Below, in pieces: positions 18,361 through 29,020 of a stretch of 64,000 bases of DNA; position 1 is the stretch's first letter, and each line of letters begins with the position of its first letter. The stretch covers positions 682,001 through 746,000 of the forward strand of contig NZ_AP028142.1 in assembly GCF_030297675.1 (NCBI RefSeq). The letters run 5' to 3'. A program made the translations under genes and the position numbers. The notes beneath the pieces are model-generated. The model did no database searches. It was not told the origin of the DNA and saw only the letters and a list, made by a program, of their open reading frames with translations. Origin of the DNA: Polynucleobacter sp. HIN11. GTDB taxonomy: Bacteria > Pseudomonadota > Gammaproteobacteria > Burkholderiales > Burkholderiaceae.

Positions 18361-20361
18361 GTGAGTACAAACGAGTCAGTATTGCCGTTATCGACAAATC
18401 CCATACAGGCGCTTGAGGGCGACGCCTGGTTTGGTGAGCCTGAAGAGGCTCATTCCCATGCTGTCGCAGAAATTTTGCAAACGCTACGTTTGGATGAGGC
18501 AAGCATCATTGCTGCACATCATTTACACAGCACGCTGAGCAAAGAAGCTTTAATTAAGCAACTCGGGCAGGATACCGCTACCTTATTGATTGGTTACCGC
18601 GGTCTGCGTCAGGCGCAAGCAAAGCTCACTAAGCACGACGGACAGTCGCGGGTAGCAGGTCAAGAAGAGATCTTGCGCAAAATGCTGTTGGCATTCGGTA
18701 ATGATCTACGCGTTGTGCTTATTTATCTAGCGTCGCGCTTACAGACCCTACGCTGGATTTCAAAGCATCGGATTGCAACACAGGCTTCGTGGGCTCAGGA
18801 GATTTTAGATATCGATGCAAGCTTAGCTAATCGCCTGGGTATCTGGCAAATGAAATGGGAAATGGAGGATCTGGCATTTCGGGTTGTCGCGCCTGATACC
18901 TATAAAGAAATTGCGGGACTATTGGATGCCAAACGCGTAGAGCGTGAGCAATTCATTGCGGATGTCATCAAGCGCCTCAATCACGAGCTATCGCTTGCTA
19001 ATATCACGGCTGATGTCCAAGGAAGACCGAAGCACATCTACAGCATCTGGAAAAAGATGCAGGGCAAATCCTTAGAGTTTGCCAATCTCTATGATGTGAG
19101 GGCATTTCGGGTTCTAGTCGATGATGTTAAATCGTGCTATGCGACTCTGGGCTTAGTGCACAACATCTGGCAACCGGTACCGAAAGAGTTTGATGACTAT
19201 ATTGCCAGGCCCAAACCAAACGGTTATCAATCTCTACATACCGTTGTGATCGATGAGGACGGGATTGCATTTGAGATTCAGATTCGTACTCAAGAAATGC
19301 ATCGCCAGGCGGAGTATGGCTTAGCAGCACACTGGCGCTATAAAGAGGGCGCGTATGCGGCGCAAGCAAAAGATCTCGGAACCCATAGTGCTGCGGTAGC
19401 CTATGAGCGCCAAATTGCCTGGGCGCGGCAATTAATCTCATGGAAAGAAGATGCCTGGGAACAGCTCAAGCATCACGAGATTGATGATCATATTTATGTT
19501 CTAACCCCTTTGGGAAAAGTAATCGCTTTGGAGAAGGGTTCATCGCCGATCGACTTTGCCTATGCAGTGCATACCGATCTTGGCCATCGCTGTCGCGGTG
19601 CCCGGATTGATGGAGCCATGGTGCCGCTCGATACTCCCTTACATAATGGCCAGACCGTAGAAATTATTTCTGTTAAGCAAGGTGGGCCCTCAAGGGATTG
19701 GCTCAACCCCGAGCGTGGCTATTTGCGTTCACAACGGGCACGTGCAAGGGTTCGGGCTTGGTTCAACGCCCTTGACGATGAGGCGAGTCAAGCGCCCAGC
19801 AAAGCAAGTGATGGCAAGCTCGATAAGGGCCCGGATAAGGTATTTGATAAGAAGGAAGAAATTCAGATACGCACCCGCGCAACTGCGGCCAATCAGCGCG
19901 GTGATGTATTGGTCGTGGGGGTAGATTCCTTGCTGACGCAATTGGCTAAATGCTGTCGACCCGTTCCTCCAGATCCAATCGCTGGTTTTGTCACGCAAGG
20001 CCGTGGCGTATCGATTCATCGGCGCAGTTGTAAAACCTTTCGAGGACTCTTGGAGCGTGCCCCAGAGCGTGTCATCCAAACCGCGTGGAGTGCCAAATTA
20101 AATCCAGAGCAGGGCAGCAACAAAGAACGCGTTTTTCCTGCCGATTTATCCATCATTGGACTTGATCGACCCGAGCTCATGCGGGAACTTTTTGAGATTA
20201 CTTCCAAGATTGGTATCCATGTGATTGATCTCAAAAAATCGGTTCGTAAAGGCATAGCGCATATTCAATTAACCGTTGAAATCTCCAATGCGGAGGCCCT
20301 CCGTTTAGTGCAAACGGGGCTTGAGGGATTGCGCGGCGTCACCGAAGTGCGTCGGCGGTGA
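18361..20361 (+). CDS. relA: RelA-type (p)ppGpp synthetase with degenerate hydrolase domain
   Basis: A long RelA/SpoT homologue (666 residues from GTG 18361; a TTG nine bases earlier is possible). Order: pseudo-HD domain (about 25-180), synthetase domain (about 220-340), TGS domain (about 390-450), zinc-finger/CC region with CCRPVPPDPIAGF and a C-terminal ACT domain. In the synthetase the charged motif is EFDD (276-279), the RelA type, followed by a normal NGYQSLH and EIQIRT. The hydrolase motif HD is lost (AAHHLHS instead of AALLHD) and LADR is LASR, so it should make but not degrade (p)ppGpp. A separate SpoT is expected elsewhere. It follows the fusion gene by 30 bases. Confidence 0.93.
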   Translation: MSTNESVLPLSTNPIQALEGDAWFGEPEEAHSHAVAEILQTLRLDEASIIAAHHLHSTLSKEALIKQLGQDTATLLIGYRGLRQAQAKLTKHDGQSRVAGQEEILRKMLLAFGNDLRVVLIYLASRLQTLRWISKHRIATQASWAQEILDIDASLANRLGIWQMKWEMEDLAFRVVAPDTYKEIAGLLDAKRVEREQFIADVIKRLNHELSLANITADVQGRPKHIYSIWKKMQGKSLEFANLYDVRAFRVLVDDVKSCYATLGLVHNIWQPVPKEFDDYIARPKPNGYQSLHTVVIDEDGIAFEIQIRTQEMHRQAEYGLAAHWRYKEGAYAAQAKDLGTHSAAVAYERQIAWARQLISWKEDAWEQLKHHEIDDHIYVLTPLGKVIALEKGSSPIDFAYAVHTDLGHRCRGARIDGAMVPLDTPLHNGQTVEIISVKQGGPSRDWLNPERGYLRSQRARARVRAWFNALDDEASQAPSKASDGKLDKGPDKVFDKKEEIQIRTRATAANQRGDVLVVGVDSLLTQLAKCCRPVPPDPIAGFVTQGRGVSIHRRSCKTFRGLLERAPERVIQTAWSAKLNPEQGSNKERVFPADLSIIGLDRPELMRELFEITSKIGIHVIDLKKSVRKGIAHIQLTVEISNAEALRLVQTGLEGLRGVTEVRRR

Positions 20362-20379
20362 TAAACTCCTGATAAATAT

Positions 20380-20456
20380 AGGCTCGTAGCTCAGCTGGTT
20401 AGAGCACCACCTTGACATGGTGGGGGTCGTTGGTTCGAGTCCAATCGAGCCTACCA
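20380..20456 (+). tRNA. tRNA-Val (GAC)
   Basis: A 77-base cloverleaf with seven-pair acceptor stem (AGGCTCG with CGAGCCT), D-arm GCTC/GAGC, anticodon stem CCACC/GGTGG with loop TTGACAT (anticodon GAC), T-loop TTCGAGT and encoded 3' CCA. It lies 18 bases after relA and 77 bases before thrS, apparently in the same transcript. Confidence 0.97.
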
Positions 20457-20470
20457 ACGAAACAAATCGT

Positions 20471-20511
20471 AATGCGCGTTGTGTTCATAGTGTTAAGGAC
20501 GAACGCGCATT
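20471..20511 (+). promoter_or_regulatory. long inverted repeat in the thrS leader
   Basis: A perfect ten-base inverted repeat, AATGCGCGTT at 20471-20480 and AACGCGCATT at 20502-20511, encloses 21 bases and is followed by CTCTTTT. It sits between the tRNA-Val 3' end and the thrS ribosome binding site at 20525-20528. It could be a weak terminator or processing hairpin for the tRNA, or a translational control hairpin like the thrS operator of enterobacteria; nothing in the sequence decides. Confidence 0.5.
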
Positions 20512-20533
20512 CTCTTTTATGCATGGAGTGTGT

Positions 20534-22456
20534 ATGGTTGCGGTTACTCTTCCGGATGGCTCAAAGCGCGAGTTTGCTGCGCCAGTGACCATTGCTGAAG
20601 TTGCCCAATCGATTGGTAGCGGCTTAGCCAAAGCTGCACTCGCGGGTTCCGTGGATGGTCGCTTAGTGGATCTAAGTCACACAATTGATCGCGATGTGCA
20701 ATTGGCCATCATTACCGATAAAAATCCCGAGGGTCTGGACATCATTCGTCATTCCACTGCCCATCTACTTGCATATGCTGTTAAAGAATTGTTCCCCGAT
20801 GCGCAGGTCACGATTGGCCCTGTGATTGAGAACGGCTTCTATTACGACTTCTCGTATCACCGACCTTTCACTCCAGACGATTTAGCTGCGCTTGAGAAAA
20901 AAATGCTGGAGCTGGCAAAGAAGGATGAGCCTGTTGTTCGTCAAGTGATGCCTCGTGATCAAGCGGTTGAGTTCTTTAAAAAGCAAGGCGAAATCTATAA
21001 AGCTGAGATCATTGCAAGCATTCCGCAAAATGAAGAGGTCTCGCTTTACACCGAGGGCAAATTTACCGACCTCTGCCGTGGCCCTCACGTACCATCGACT
21101 GGAAAGCTCAAGGTATTTAAGCTCATGAAACTCGCCGGCGCGTATTGGCGCGGTGATAGCAAGAATGAGATGTTGCAGCGGATTTACGGTACTGCTTGGA
21201 CCAAGAAGGAAGATCAAGACGCCTACTTGCATATGCTGGAGGAGGCTGAGAAGCGCGATCATCGGCGCTTAGGCAAACAATTGGATCTATTCCATTTTCA
21301 GGATGAGGCGCCAGGTCTGGTGTTCTGGCACCCCAAAGGTTGGGCCATTTGGCAAGAGGTGGAGCAGTACATGCGCCGCGTGTATCAGCAAGAGGGCTAT
21401 CAGGAGGTCAAGGCTCCGCAAATCCTCGATCGTGGTCTTTGGGAAAAATCCGGCCACTGGGACAACTACAAAGAGAATATGTTCACGACCGAGTCGGAGA
21501 ACCGAGCCTATGCATTAAAGCCCATGAACTGCCCAGGCCATGTACAAATCTTTAATTCAGGCTTGCATAGTTATCGTGAGTTACCGCTGCGCTTTGGTGA
21601 GTTTGGGCAATGCCATCGCAATGAACCCTCGGGCGCACTTCATGGATTGATGCGTGTGCGTGGATTCACCCAAGACGATGGCCACATCTTTTGTACCGAG
21701 GATCAGATTCAGGCGGAGGTCGCCGCATTTGACCAAGCAGTCCGAGCGGTCTATCGTGATTTTGGTTTTACAGAAGTCGCTGTGAAATTAGCCCTGCGTC
21801 CTACCAAGCGGGTGGGGGATGATGTCATTTGGGATAAAGCCGAGGCATCACTGCGGGGAGCACTCAAAGCATCTGGGCAAACTTGGGAAGAGCTGCCTGG
21901 TGAGGGCGCTTTCTACGGGCCCAAGATTGAGTACCACCTCAAGGATTCGATTGGGCGATCCTGGCAGTGCGGCACGATGCAGGTCGACTTTTCCATGCCA
22001 GCTCGCTTAGGGGCTGAGTACGTAGCCGAAGATAACAGCCGTAAAGTACCCGTGATGCTGCACCGTGCGATTGTGGGCTCCTTGGAGCGATTTATCGGGA
22101 TTCTGATTGAAAATCACGCTGGCGCGATGCCGGTTTGGCTGGCGCCAACCCAGGCGATCGTCCTCAATATCTCTGAAAATTCGGCCGAATATGCCCAAAA
22201 AATCCAGCAAATGCTGAAAAAACAAGGGTTTAGAGTGGAATCCGATTTGCGAAACGAGAAAATTACGTATAAAATACGCGAGCACGCGTTACAAAAACTG
22301 CCTTATTTGCTTGTTGTTGGCGATAAAGAGCGTGAAAGTAATACGGTGGCCGTTCGTGCCCGTGGCGGAATTGATCTTGGGGTAATGCCCATAGATGCCT
22401 TCGTCACCCGACTCCAGCAGGATATTGCCCAGAAAGTCGGACCCGAGCATAGCTAG
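20534..22456 (+). CDS. thrS: threonyl-tRNA synthetase
   Basis: A 640-residue class II synthetase. Order: TGS domain (1-62), editing/SAD domain with [16 protein letters not shown] (about 73-88), catalytic core with motif 2 and the zinc-site MNCPGH, and anticodon-binding domain at the end. ATG 20534 is chosen because GGAG (20525-20528) is five bases upstream and it gives the exact family length; the longer open frame begins inside the tRNA-Val gene. It heads the thrS-infC-rpmI-rplT-pheST-ihfA cluster. Confidence 0.97.
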   Translation: MVAVTLPDGSKREFAAPVTIAEVAQSIGSGLAKAALAGSVDGRLVDLSHTIDRDVQLAIITDKNPEGLDIIRHSTAHLLAYAVKELFPDAQVTIGPVIENGFYYDFSYHRPFTPDDLAALEKKMLELAKKDEPVVRQVMPRDQAVEFFKKQGEIYKAEIIASIPQNEEVSLYTEGKFTDLCRGPHVPSTGKLKVFKLMKLAGAYWRGDSKNEMLQRIYGTAWTKKEDQDAYLHMLEEAEKRDHRRLGKQLDLFHFQDEAPGLVFWHPKGWAIWQEVEQYMRRVYQQEGYQEVKAPQILDRGLWEKSGHWDNYKENMFTTESENRAYALKPMNCPGHVQIFNSGLHSYRELPLRFGEFGQCHRNEPSGALHGLMRVRGFTQDDGHIFCTEDQIQAEVAAFDQAVRAVYRDFGFTEVAVKLALRPTKRVGDDVIWDKAEASLRGALKASGQTWEELPGEGAFYGPKIEYHLKDSIGRSWQCGTMQVDFSMPARLGAEYVAEDNSRKVPVMLHRAIVGSLERFIGILIENHAGAMPVWLAPTQAIVLNISENSAEYAQKIQQMLKKQGFRVESDLRNEKITYKIREHALQKLPYLLVVGDKERESNTVAVRARGGIDLGVMPIDAFVTRLQQDIAQKVGPEHS

Positions 22457-22500
22457 GGGGTGTGATGGCTTTTGATTGTTTTTGAGAGAGGAATTAGAAG

Positions 22501-23022
22501 ATCGCTACTGAAAAATTGCAACGCATCAATCAGGAAATTACTGCCCCTGTAGTGCGTTTGATCGGATCCGACGGTAATGTGGTCGGTGTAGTTAAGTTGA
22601 ACGAAGCCTTACGGTTAGCTGAGGAAGAAGATACCGACTTAGTCGAGATTGCTCCAAATGCTGATCCACCCGTGGTCCGAGTGATGGATTTCGGTAAGTT
22701 CAAATACCAGGAAGCCAAGCGTCAGCACGAAGCCAAGCTGAAGCAGAAGGTGATTCAGGTGAAGGAAGTGAAATTCCGGCCTGGTACCGATGATGGTGAT
22801 TATGGTGTGAAGCTACGTAATTTGATTCGCTTTTTAGAAGACGGCGATAAAACAAAAATTACGCTTCGGTTTCGGGGTCGCGAAATGGCCCATCAAGAAA
22901 TCGGTGCAAAGATGTTGGATCGACTAAAGGCGGATTTAGAGCCTTATGGTCAAGTCGAGCAGTTTCCCAAGATGGAAGGCCGACAAATGGTGATGGTCTT
23001 AGCGCCCGCCAAGAAGAAGTAA
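22501..23022 (+). CDS. infC: translation initiation factor IF-3 with non-canonical AUC start
   Basis: A 173-residue IF-3, which binds the 30S subunit, checks start codon-initiator tRNA pairing and prevents premature 50S joining. The N-domain ([19 protein letters not shown]) and C-domain ([18 protein letters not shown]) are intact. The family N-terminus extends five codons upstream of the first standard start (TTG 22516) to ATC 22501, preceded by GAGAGAGGAATTAGAAG. In E. coli infC starts with AUU, and IF-3 represses its own synthesis by rejecting that codon; the AUC here implies the same autoregulation. Confidence 0.9.
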   Translation: MATEKLQRINQEITAPVVRLIGSDGNVVGVVKLNEALRLAEEEDTDLVEIAPNADPPVVRVMDFGKFKYQEAKRQHEAKLKQKVIQVKEVKFRPGTDDGDYGVKLRNLIRFLEDGDKTKITLRFRGREMAHQEIGAKMLDRLKADLEPYGQVEQFPKMEGRQMVMVLAPAKKK

Positions 23023-23076
23023 GAGTTTGTTGTTGCAGTAGGTAGTACTAAGTAGCGAATGATCGGTACAGGAAGA

Positions 23077-23091
23077 GCAGCCGTCGGTTGC
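23077..23091 (+). promoter_or_regulatory. small hairpin in the infC-rpmI intergenic leader
   Basis: GCAGC and GTTGC can pair around a five-base loop in the 104-base gap between infC and rpmI. In other bacteria this gap carries a translational operator for ribosomal protein L20. The gap is long for this operon, which suggests a function, but I do not recognise the L20-binding structure. Confidence 0.2.
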
Positions 23092-23126
23092 CACCGTAGT
23101 CGCACAGAGAAGAAAAGGGAGCAGTC

Positions 23127-23324
23127 ATGCCCAAAATGAAGACCAAAAGTGGCGCAGCCAAGCGCTTCAAGGTCCGCGCGAGCGGATCGATTAAGCGAGG
23201 ACAGGCGTTTAAGCGTCACATCCTCACTAAGAAAACCACCAAAAACAAGCGTCAGTTGCGGGGTTCCGCTCCGGTCGCGAAATCGGACGTTAAGTCGATT
23301 CGCGCCATGATGCCTTACGCATAA
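23127..23324 (+). CDS. rpmI: 50S ribosomal protein L35
   Basis: A 65-residue, very basic protein beginning [20 protein letters not shown], the classic L35 N-terminus. It is preceded by AAAAGGGAGC. Standard length and position between infC and rplT. Confidence 0.98.
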   Translation: MPKMKTKSGAAKRFKVRASGSIKRGQAFKRHILTKKTTKNKRQLRGSAPVAKSDVKSIRAMMPYA

Positions 23325-23340
23325 ATCTTAGGAGAGCACA

Positions 23341-23703
23341 ATGCCAAGAGTAAAACGTGGGGTTACAGCGAGAGCCCGTCATAAGAAAGTCACCGATGCT
23401 GCAACTGGCTATCGTGGACGTCGTAAAAACGTATTCCGGATCGCTAAAGAAGCGGTCATGCGCGCTGGGCAATATGCCTATCGCGACCGTCGTAATAAGA
23501 AGCGCGTATTCCGTGCTTTATGGATTGCCAGGATCAACGCTGCTGTGCGTGAACACGATATGACCTATAGCGTATTCATGAATGGCATGAAGAAAGCGTC
23601 GATCGAACTCGATCGCAAAGTTCTCTCGGATATGGCTGTGTTTGACAAAGACGCATTTGCTGCTTTGGTCACACGCGTCAAATCTGCTGTAGCACACGCT
23701 TAA
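23341..23703 (+). CDS. rplT: 50S ribosomal protein L20
   Basis: A 120-residue L20, beginning [17 protein letters not shown], with the long basic N-terminal helix and the globular C-terminal domain. L20 is needed for early 50S assembly and in many bacteria represses translation of rpmI-rplT. The ribosome binding site TAGGAGAG lies just upstream; pheS follows after 12 bases. Confidence 0.98.
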   Translation: MPRVKRGVTARARHKKVTDAATGYRGRRKNVFRIAKEAVMRAGQYAYRDRRNKKRVFRALWIARINAAVREHDMTYSVFMNGMKKASIELDRKVLSDMAVFDKDAFAALVTRVKSAVAHA

Positions 23704-24759
<1,056 letters not shown>

Positions 24760-24767
24760 TTCCCATC

Positions 24768-27209
24768 ATGCAATTTTCTGAATCCTGGTTACGCCAGTTC
24801 GTTAATCCACCCATTGATAGTGAGGCATTGTCGCATGCTCTGACCATGGCCGGTCTTGAGGTTGAGGAGCGACGCTCACTAGCACCGCCATTCACTAAGA
24901 TCGTGGTTGCTGAAATTATTTCAGCAGAGCAGCACCCCGATGCTGATCGCTTACGGGTATGCCGCGTGAATGCAGGACCCGATCATCCCAACTTACAAAT
25001 TGTGTGTGGCGCACCGAATGCACGTGCTGGCATCAAAATTCCCTGCGCCTTGGTTGGGGCTGAGTTGCCGCCGAGTGAAGTTGGTGGAAAACCATTTCAG
25101 ATCAAGGTTGGCAAGTTACGTGGTGTGGAAAGTAATGGCATGTTATGTTCGGGACGCGAGTTGGGTCTCGGCGAAGATCATGCCGGGATTTTGGAGCTGC
25201 CCAGTGATGCGCCGATCGGGCAAGATCTGCGAACCTATTTGCACCTAGACGATCAACTTTTTACGATCAAATTAACTCCCAATAAGGCCGACTGTTTATC
25301 CATCATCGGGATTGCGAGAGAAGTTGCTGCGATTACAGGCGCTGCTCTTTGTGTTCCAAAGCGCGAGTCACTTGCGTCAACAATTAACGACCGTGTGTCG
25401 GTCAAAATAATGGATTCAGATCTATGCGGTCGCTTTGCCGGTCGCGTGATCCGTGGAGTGAACGTCAGGGTAGAGACGCCAGCTTGGATTAAAGACCGCC
25501 TAGCGAGCGCGGGTCAGCGTAGTATTTCGCCATTGGTAGATATCTCCAATTATGTGATGCTCGAGATCGGTCAGCCTAATCACATATTCGATCTTGATCA
25601 ACTCAAGGATCCGATTGAAGTCCGCTGGGGTAAGCCCGGCGAGTCATTGAAGTTGCTCAATGATCAAACCGTGGAAGCGCATTTAGAAGGACTACGCGTT
25701 GGAGTGGTTGCGGATCAAGAAGGCCCCATCAGTCTTGCTGGCATCATGGGCGGGGATCGTACCGCAGTGAGTGATGCAACTCAGAACATTTATGTTGAGG
25801 CAGCCTTTTGGTGGCCTGCTGCAATAGCAGGTCGCGCCCGACGCTATCACTTTACAACCGATGCGGGGCACCGCTTTGAGCGGGGTGTTGATCCACAATT
25901 AACCATTTCTGCATTGGACTACCTTAGTCAGCTCATTGTGGAGATCTGTGGCGGTCAATTGGGGCCGATCGATGATCAAATTACACAATTGCCAGAACGC
26001 AAAGCAGTAGCGATGCGCCTCGAGCGAGCTCAACGTGTGATTGGTATTCCATTAAGCATCGAGCAAGTGAGTGATGTATTCAAACGCTTGGGTCTCGAGT
26101 TCACTGTTTCAGGGCAGGGCGAGGCTAGTGTATTTACTGTTAAGGCCCCAAGTTATCGCTTTGATCTCGATATCGAGGAAGATCTCATCGAAGAAGTAGC
26201 GCGTTTATATGGATTCGAGAACATTCCCGATTCTCCACCAAAAGCCGAGCTGAAGATGAGTGCCCCGCAGGAGCGCCAACGACCGGTGCACGCGTTGCGC
26301 CATCGCTTAGCACATGAGGGTTATCAAGAGGTCTTGAACTTTGGATTTATTGATCCCCAATCCGAACTGCAGATGGGACAGAACAGTCCTATCACCGTAC
26401 TCAATCCGATAGCGAGCCAGTATGGTGTGATGCGCAGCAATTTATGGGGCGGCCTCTTACAGAACCTGCGCAGCAATCTGAATCGCGGTGCCGGACGGGT
26501 TCGTATTTTTGAGATCGGTCGAGTATTTACTAGGGATGCGAGTCAACCAGAGGCTCCTGGCATCGTCGCAGGTTTTATCCAAACCAAACAAGTGGGCGGC
26601 TTGGCCTATGGTTATGTCAACCCTGAGCAATGGGCATCGCCCAATCGTTTGGTGGATTTCTTTGACGTGAAGGGCGATCTCCAGCGCTTACTAAGCCCAT
26701 TACAGATCGAGACCAAAGCTGACAAAGAAACCCATCCCGCTTTGCATCCGGGCCGCAGCGCCCATATTTATTTGGGCGATCATGTAATTGGTTGGATTGG
26801 TGAGTTGCATCCAGCTTTACAGCAAACCTATGAGCTGAGTTCGGCCCCAGTATTGTTTTCTCTTAATTGGGATTCAATTTGTGATGTGGGCTTACCAGCA
26901 CCGACGGAGATTAGTAAGTTTCCTGCAGTGCAACGTGATCTGGCTGTTGTGGTGGACCAATCAGTTCCAGCGCAGTCCTTACTGGATGTGATGCTGGCAC
27001 AACGCCAACCATTCGTTCGCAAAATCGAGCTCTTTGATGAGTTTCGTCCTCAAAAAGAGAGCAGCTCGATGGCGCTTCATGAGAAAAGCCTTGCGTTTCG
27101 GGTCACCCTAGTGAATGATCAAGATACACTGCAAGATAAAGAAGTGGAAACCTGCATGACCGCCTTATTGGACGCCTTAAAGAATCACTGCAAAGCGCGA
27201 TTGCGCTAG
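24768..27209 (+). CDS. pheT: phenylalanyl-tRNA synthetase beta subunit
   Basis: An 813-residue beta subunit. Domain order: N-terminal and EMAP-like tRNA-binding domain (about 40-150, CGAPNARAGIKIPCA), B3/B4 editing domain (about 210-390), B5 DNA-binding-like domain (about 400-480), the catalytic-like fold and a C-terminal ferredoxin-fold anticodon-binding domain (about 715-813, FPAVQRDLAVVVD). It provides editing and tRNA recognition for PheRS. Normal length. Confidence 0.97.
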   Translation: MQFSESWLRQFVNPPIDSEALSHALTMAGLEVEERRSLAPPFTKIVVAEIISAEQHPDADRLRVCRVNAGPDHPNLQIVCGAPNARAGIKIPCALVGAELPPSEVGGKPFQIKVGKLRGVESNGMLCSGRELGLGEDHAGILELPSDAPIGQDLRTYLHLDDQLFTIKLTPNKADCLSIIGIAREVAAITGAALCVPKRESLASTINDRVSVKIMDSDLCGRFAGRVIRGVNVRVETPAWIKDRLASAGQRSISPLVDISNYVMLEIGQPNHIFDLDQLKDPIEVRWGKPGESLKLLNDQTVEAHLEGLRVGVVADQEGPISLAGIMGGDRTAVSDATQNIYVEAAFWWPAAIAGRARRYHFTTDAGHRFERGVDPQLTISALDYLSQLIVEICGGQLGPIDDQITQLPERKAVAMRLERAQRVIGIPLSIEQVSDVFKRLGLEFTVSGQGEASVFTVKAPSYRFDLDIEEDLIEEVARLYGFENIPDSPPKAELKMSAPQERQRPVHALRHRLAHEGYQEVLNFGFIDPQSELQMGQNSPITVLNPIASQYGVMRSNLWGGLLQNLRSNLNRGAGRVRIFEIGRVFTRDASQPEAPGIVAGFIQTKQVGGLAYGYVNPEQWASPNRLVDFFDVKGDLQRLLSPLQIETKADKETHPALHPGRSAHIYLGDHVIGWIGELHPALQQTYELSSAPVLFSLNWDSICDVGLPAPTEISKFPAVQRDLAVVVDQSVPAQSLLDVMLAQRQPFVRKIELFDEFRPQKESSSMALHEKSLAFRVTLVNDQDTLQDKEVETCMTALLDALKNHCKARLR

Positions 27210-27276
27210 CGGCAATCCGGATTTGCTATATTAGTTACTGAAAACCAATTTATTAGAATCAGAAAAGAGTGTCGCT

Positions 27277-27597
27277 ATGACTGCAAATAATCAAACCGTG
27301 ACCAAAAATGAACTCTCGGAAGCCTTATTTGATCAAGTTGGTCTCAATAAGCGCGAAGCAAAAGACATGATTGACGCCTTTTTTAATCGAATTGGCGAGA
27401 CTCTGGAATCTGGGGTTGAGGTCAAGATCTCAGGGTTTGGTAATTTTCAGTTGCGCAATAAAACTGCGCGCCCAGGGCGTAATCCAAAGACGGGTGAGAT
27501 GATCCCGATTGCGGCGCGACGTGTCGTCACTTTTCATGCCAGTCAGAAGCTAAAGGACGCGGTCGAGTCCCATGCTCAGAACCAAAACAGAGCTTGA
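27277..27597 (+). CDS. ihfA: integration host factor alpha subunit
   Basis: A 106-residue HU/IHF family protein. The signature [22 protein letters not shown] covers the beta arm with the DNA-intercalating Pro; with IHF-beta it bends DNA sharply at specific sites. The position directly after pheT is the standard context of IHF-alpha and separates it from HU. Its 3' end overlaps the MerR-type gene by 26 bases. Confidence 0.95.
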   Translation: MTANNQTVTKNELSEALFDQVGLNKREAKDMIDAFFNRIGETLESGVEVKISGFGNFQLRNKTARPGRNPKTGEMIPIAARRVVTFHASQKLKDAVESHAQNQNRA

Positions 27598-27922
27598 TTC
27601 CAAAGCGAATACGGTTTCGCTGCTTCCCCCAATCCCGAGTAAGCGGTATTTCACGATTGGCGAAGTGGGGGAGTTGTGCGGGGTAAAGCCCCATGTATTG
27701 CGTTATTGGGAGCAAGAATTCGTTCAACTGCGACCGCAAAAGCGTCGTGGTAATCGCCGCTACTACCAGCATCATGAGGTGGTCTTAATCCGTCAAATTC
27801 GTACGCTATTGTACGAAGAGGGATTTACGATCAGCGGTGCAAAAAACCGTTTAGACGAGAGTAAATCGACCTTGCGATTACGCGAGGAGCTCCAAGAGGT
27901 CCTTCAGGTCTTAAGCCGCTGA
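27572..27922 (+). CDS. MerR family transcriptional regulator
   Basis: A 116-residue regulator with a short N-terminal arm and a MerR winged helix-turn-helix (about residues 24-95: [25 protein letters not shown], with the typical YWE). The C-terminal effector part is minimal, so no metal- or drug-binding site is visible. The ATG lies 26 bases inside ihfA, a translationally coupled arrangement that is conserved after ihfA in betaproteobacteria. Target genes are unknown. Confidence 0.88.
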   Translation: MLRTKTELDSKANTVSLLPPIPSKRYFTIGEVGELCGVKPHVLRYWEQEFVQLRPQKRRGNRRYYQHHEVVLIRQIRTLLYEEGFTISGAKNRLDESKSTLRLREELQEVLQVLSR

Positions 27923-27924
27923 GA

Positions 27925-27930
27925 TACAAT
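27925..27930 (+). promoter_or_regulatory. candidate -10 element of the tRNA-Pro gene
   Basis: TACAAT lies 11 bases before the tRNA-Pro 5' end, a normal distance for a tRNA promoter. The -35 region (TTCAGG at 27903-27908) is only a partial match. Confidence 0.4.
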
Positions 27931-27941
27931 ATTCGTTTCGT

Positions 27942-28018
<77 letters not shown>

Positions 28019-28038
28019 TCTGCGTTGAGGAAAAAACC

Positions 28039-28452
28039 ATGCATCCATTTCACTTAGCTTTCCCGGTTGATAACTTACAAGATGCTCGTGCATTTTATGG
28101 CGGCTTACTCGGTTGTCCTGAAGGGCGAAGTTCGGATGAATGGATTGACTTCAATTTATTTGGGCATCAAATTGTGGCGCACTTGGCTAACGGTGAAGCA
28201 AAAAACGATGCGCACTCGGATGTGGATGGTAAAAAAGTACCTGTTCGCCATTTTGGTATTGTGCTGTCCATGCCAGAGTGGGAAGCGATGGCCGATAAAT
28301 TAAAAAAGGCTGGTATTGAGTTTGTGATTGAGCCTTATATTCGGTTTAAGGGTGAAGTCGGTGAGCAGGCCACCATGTTTTTCCTAGACCCCTCAGGGAA
28401 TGCGATTGAGTTTAAGGCGATGGCGCATCCTGATCGCTTGTTTGCTAAATAA
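28039..28452 (+). CDS. VOC (glyoxalase/bleomycin-resistance fold) family protein
   Basis: A 137-residue vicinal-oxygen-chelate fold protein with two beta-alpha-beta3 modules. Metal ligands typical of the fold are visible: His4 in FHLAF, a His in VRHFGIVLS and Glu in NAIEFKAM. The family includes dioxygenases and glyoxalases; the specific reaction is unknown. ATG 28039 is chosen because GAGG lies upstream and the longer frame starts inside the tRNA-Pro gene. It overlaps the thioesterase start by one base. Confidence 0.82.
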   Translation: MHPFHLAFPVDNLQDARAFYGGLLGCPEGRSSDEWIDFNLFGHQIVAHLANGEAKNDAHSDVDGKKVPVRHFGIVLSMPEWEAMADKLKKAGIEFVIEPYIRFKGEVGEQATMFFLDPSGNAIEFKAMAHPDRLFAK

Positions 28453-28856
28453 TGAGTAAAGATTATTTTGGTTTAACCATCCCATTCTTGGATGTCTTAG
28501 GCGTCGAGCCAAAGTTTGCCAAGGATGGTCATTCCCGGATTCGCTTAAATCTTCGACCCGAGCTATTAAATAGTTTTCATGTGGCCCATGGCGGGGTGGT
28601 GATGAGCATCTTGGATTTTGCAATGGCCGCTGCCGCACGTAGTTCGCATGAGCACATTCTTGGCGTCATCACGATTGATATGACCACCAGTTTCTTGAGA
28701 CCCTCAAAAGGCATGCTCATTGCAGAAGGCAAAGTCTTAAAAGTTGGTAGCACCGTCAACTATTGTGAGGGCAGTATTTTTAATGAAGCCGGCCAATTGA
28801 CCGCTAAATCCACAGGCAGTTTCATGCTGCGCCGAGCTAAAAATCAAGCCAGTTAA
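28452..28856 (+). CDS. PaaI-type hotdog-fold thioesterase
   Basis: A 134-residue single-hotdog protein of the PaaI/YdiI group. The HGGVVMSILDFAMAAAA helix with its His-Gly-Gly start and the central GVITIDMTTSFLRP strand are the family core; such enzymes hydrolyse acyl-CoA thioesters as tetramers. It is translationally coupled to the VOC gene. The substrate is unknown. Confidence 0.85.
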   Translation: MSKDYFGLTIPFLDVLGVEPKFAKDGHSRIRLNLRPELLNSFHVAHGGVVMSILDFAMAAAARSSHEHILGVITIDMTTSFLRPSKGMLIAEGKVLKVGSTVNYCEGSIFNEAGQLTAKSTGSFMLRRAKNQAS

Positions 28857-28963
28857 ATCAATTTAGTTAAATTAATTATTCAATTAATTATTATATTTTT
28901 TAGTAATTAATAATCATAAGTAACTGATTATTATAATAAATAGTCAATTTAAATCACGAATTT

Positions 28964-28987
28964 ATTATTCACTCTAGGGTGAATAAT
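28964..28987. promoter_or_regulatory. perfect 9-bp inverted repeat in the hns upstream region
   Basis: ATTATTCAC (28964-28972) and GTGAATAAT (28979-28987) are exact reverse complements separated by TCTAGG. A second, weaker repeat, ATGAAT/ATTCAT, lies at 28993-28998 and 29008-29013. They are operator-like, placed just upstream of the likely hns -10 element. Confidence 0.45.
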
Positions 28988-29014
28988 CCAAAATGAATTA
29001 TTTCTTGATTCATA

Positions 29015-29020
29015 TATAAT
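29015..29020 (+). promoter_or_regulatory. candidate -10 element of hns
   Basis: A consensus TATAAT. The best -35 is only ATGAAT at 28993-28998 (16-base spacer), within the inverted repeat noted there. It would give a leader of about 110 bases before ATG 29138. Confidence 0.4.

Noticed and set aside
20417..20533. 39-codon N-terminal extension of ThrRS
   Set aside because: It begins inside the tRNA-Val gene; ATG 20534 has a GGAG ribosome binding site and gives the family length.
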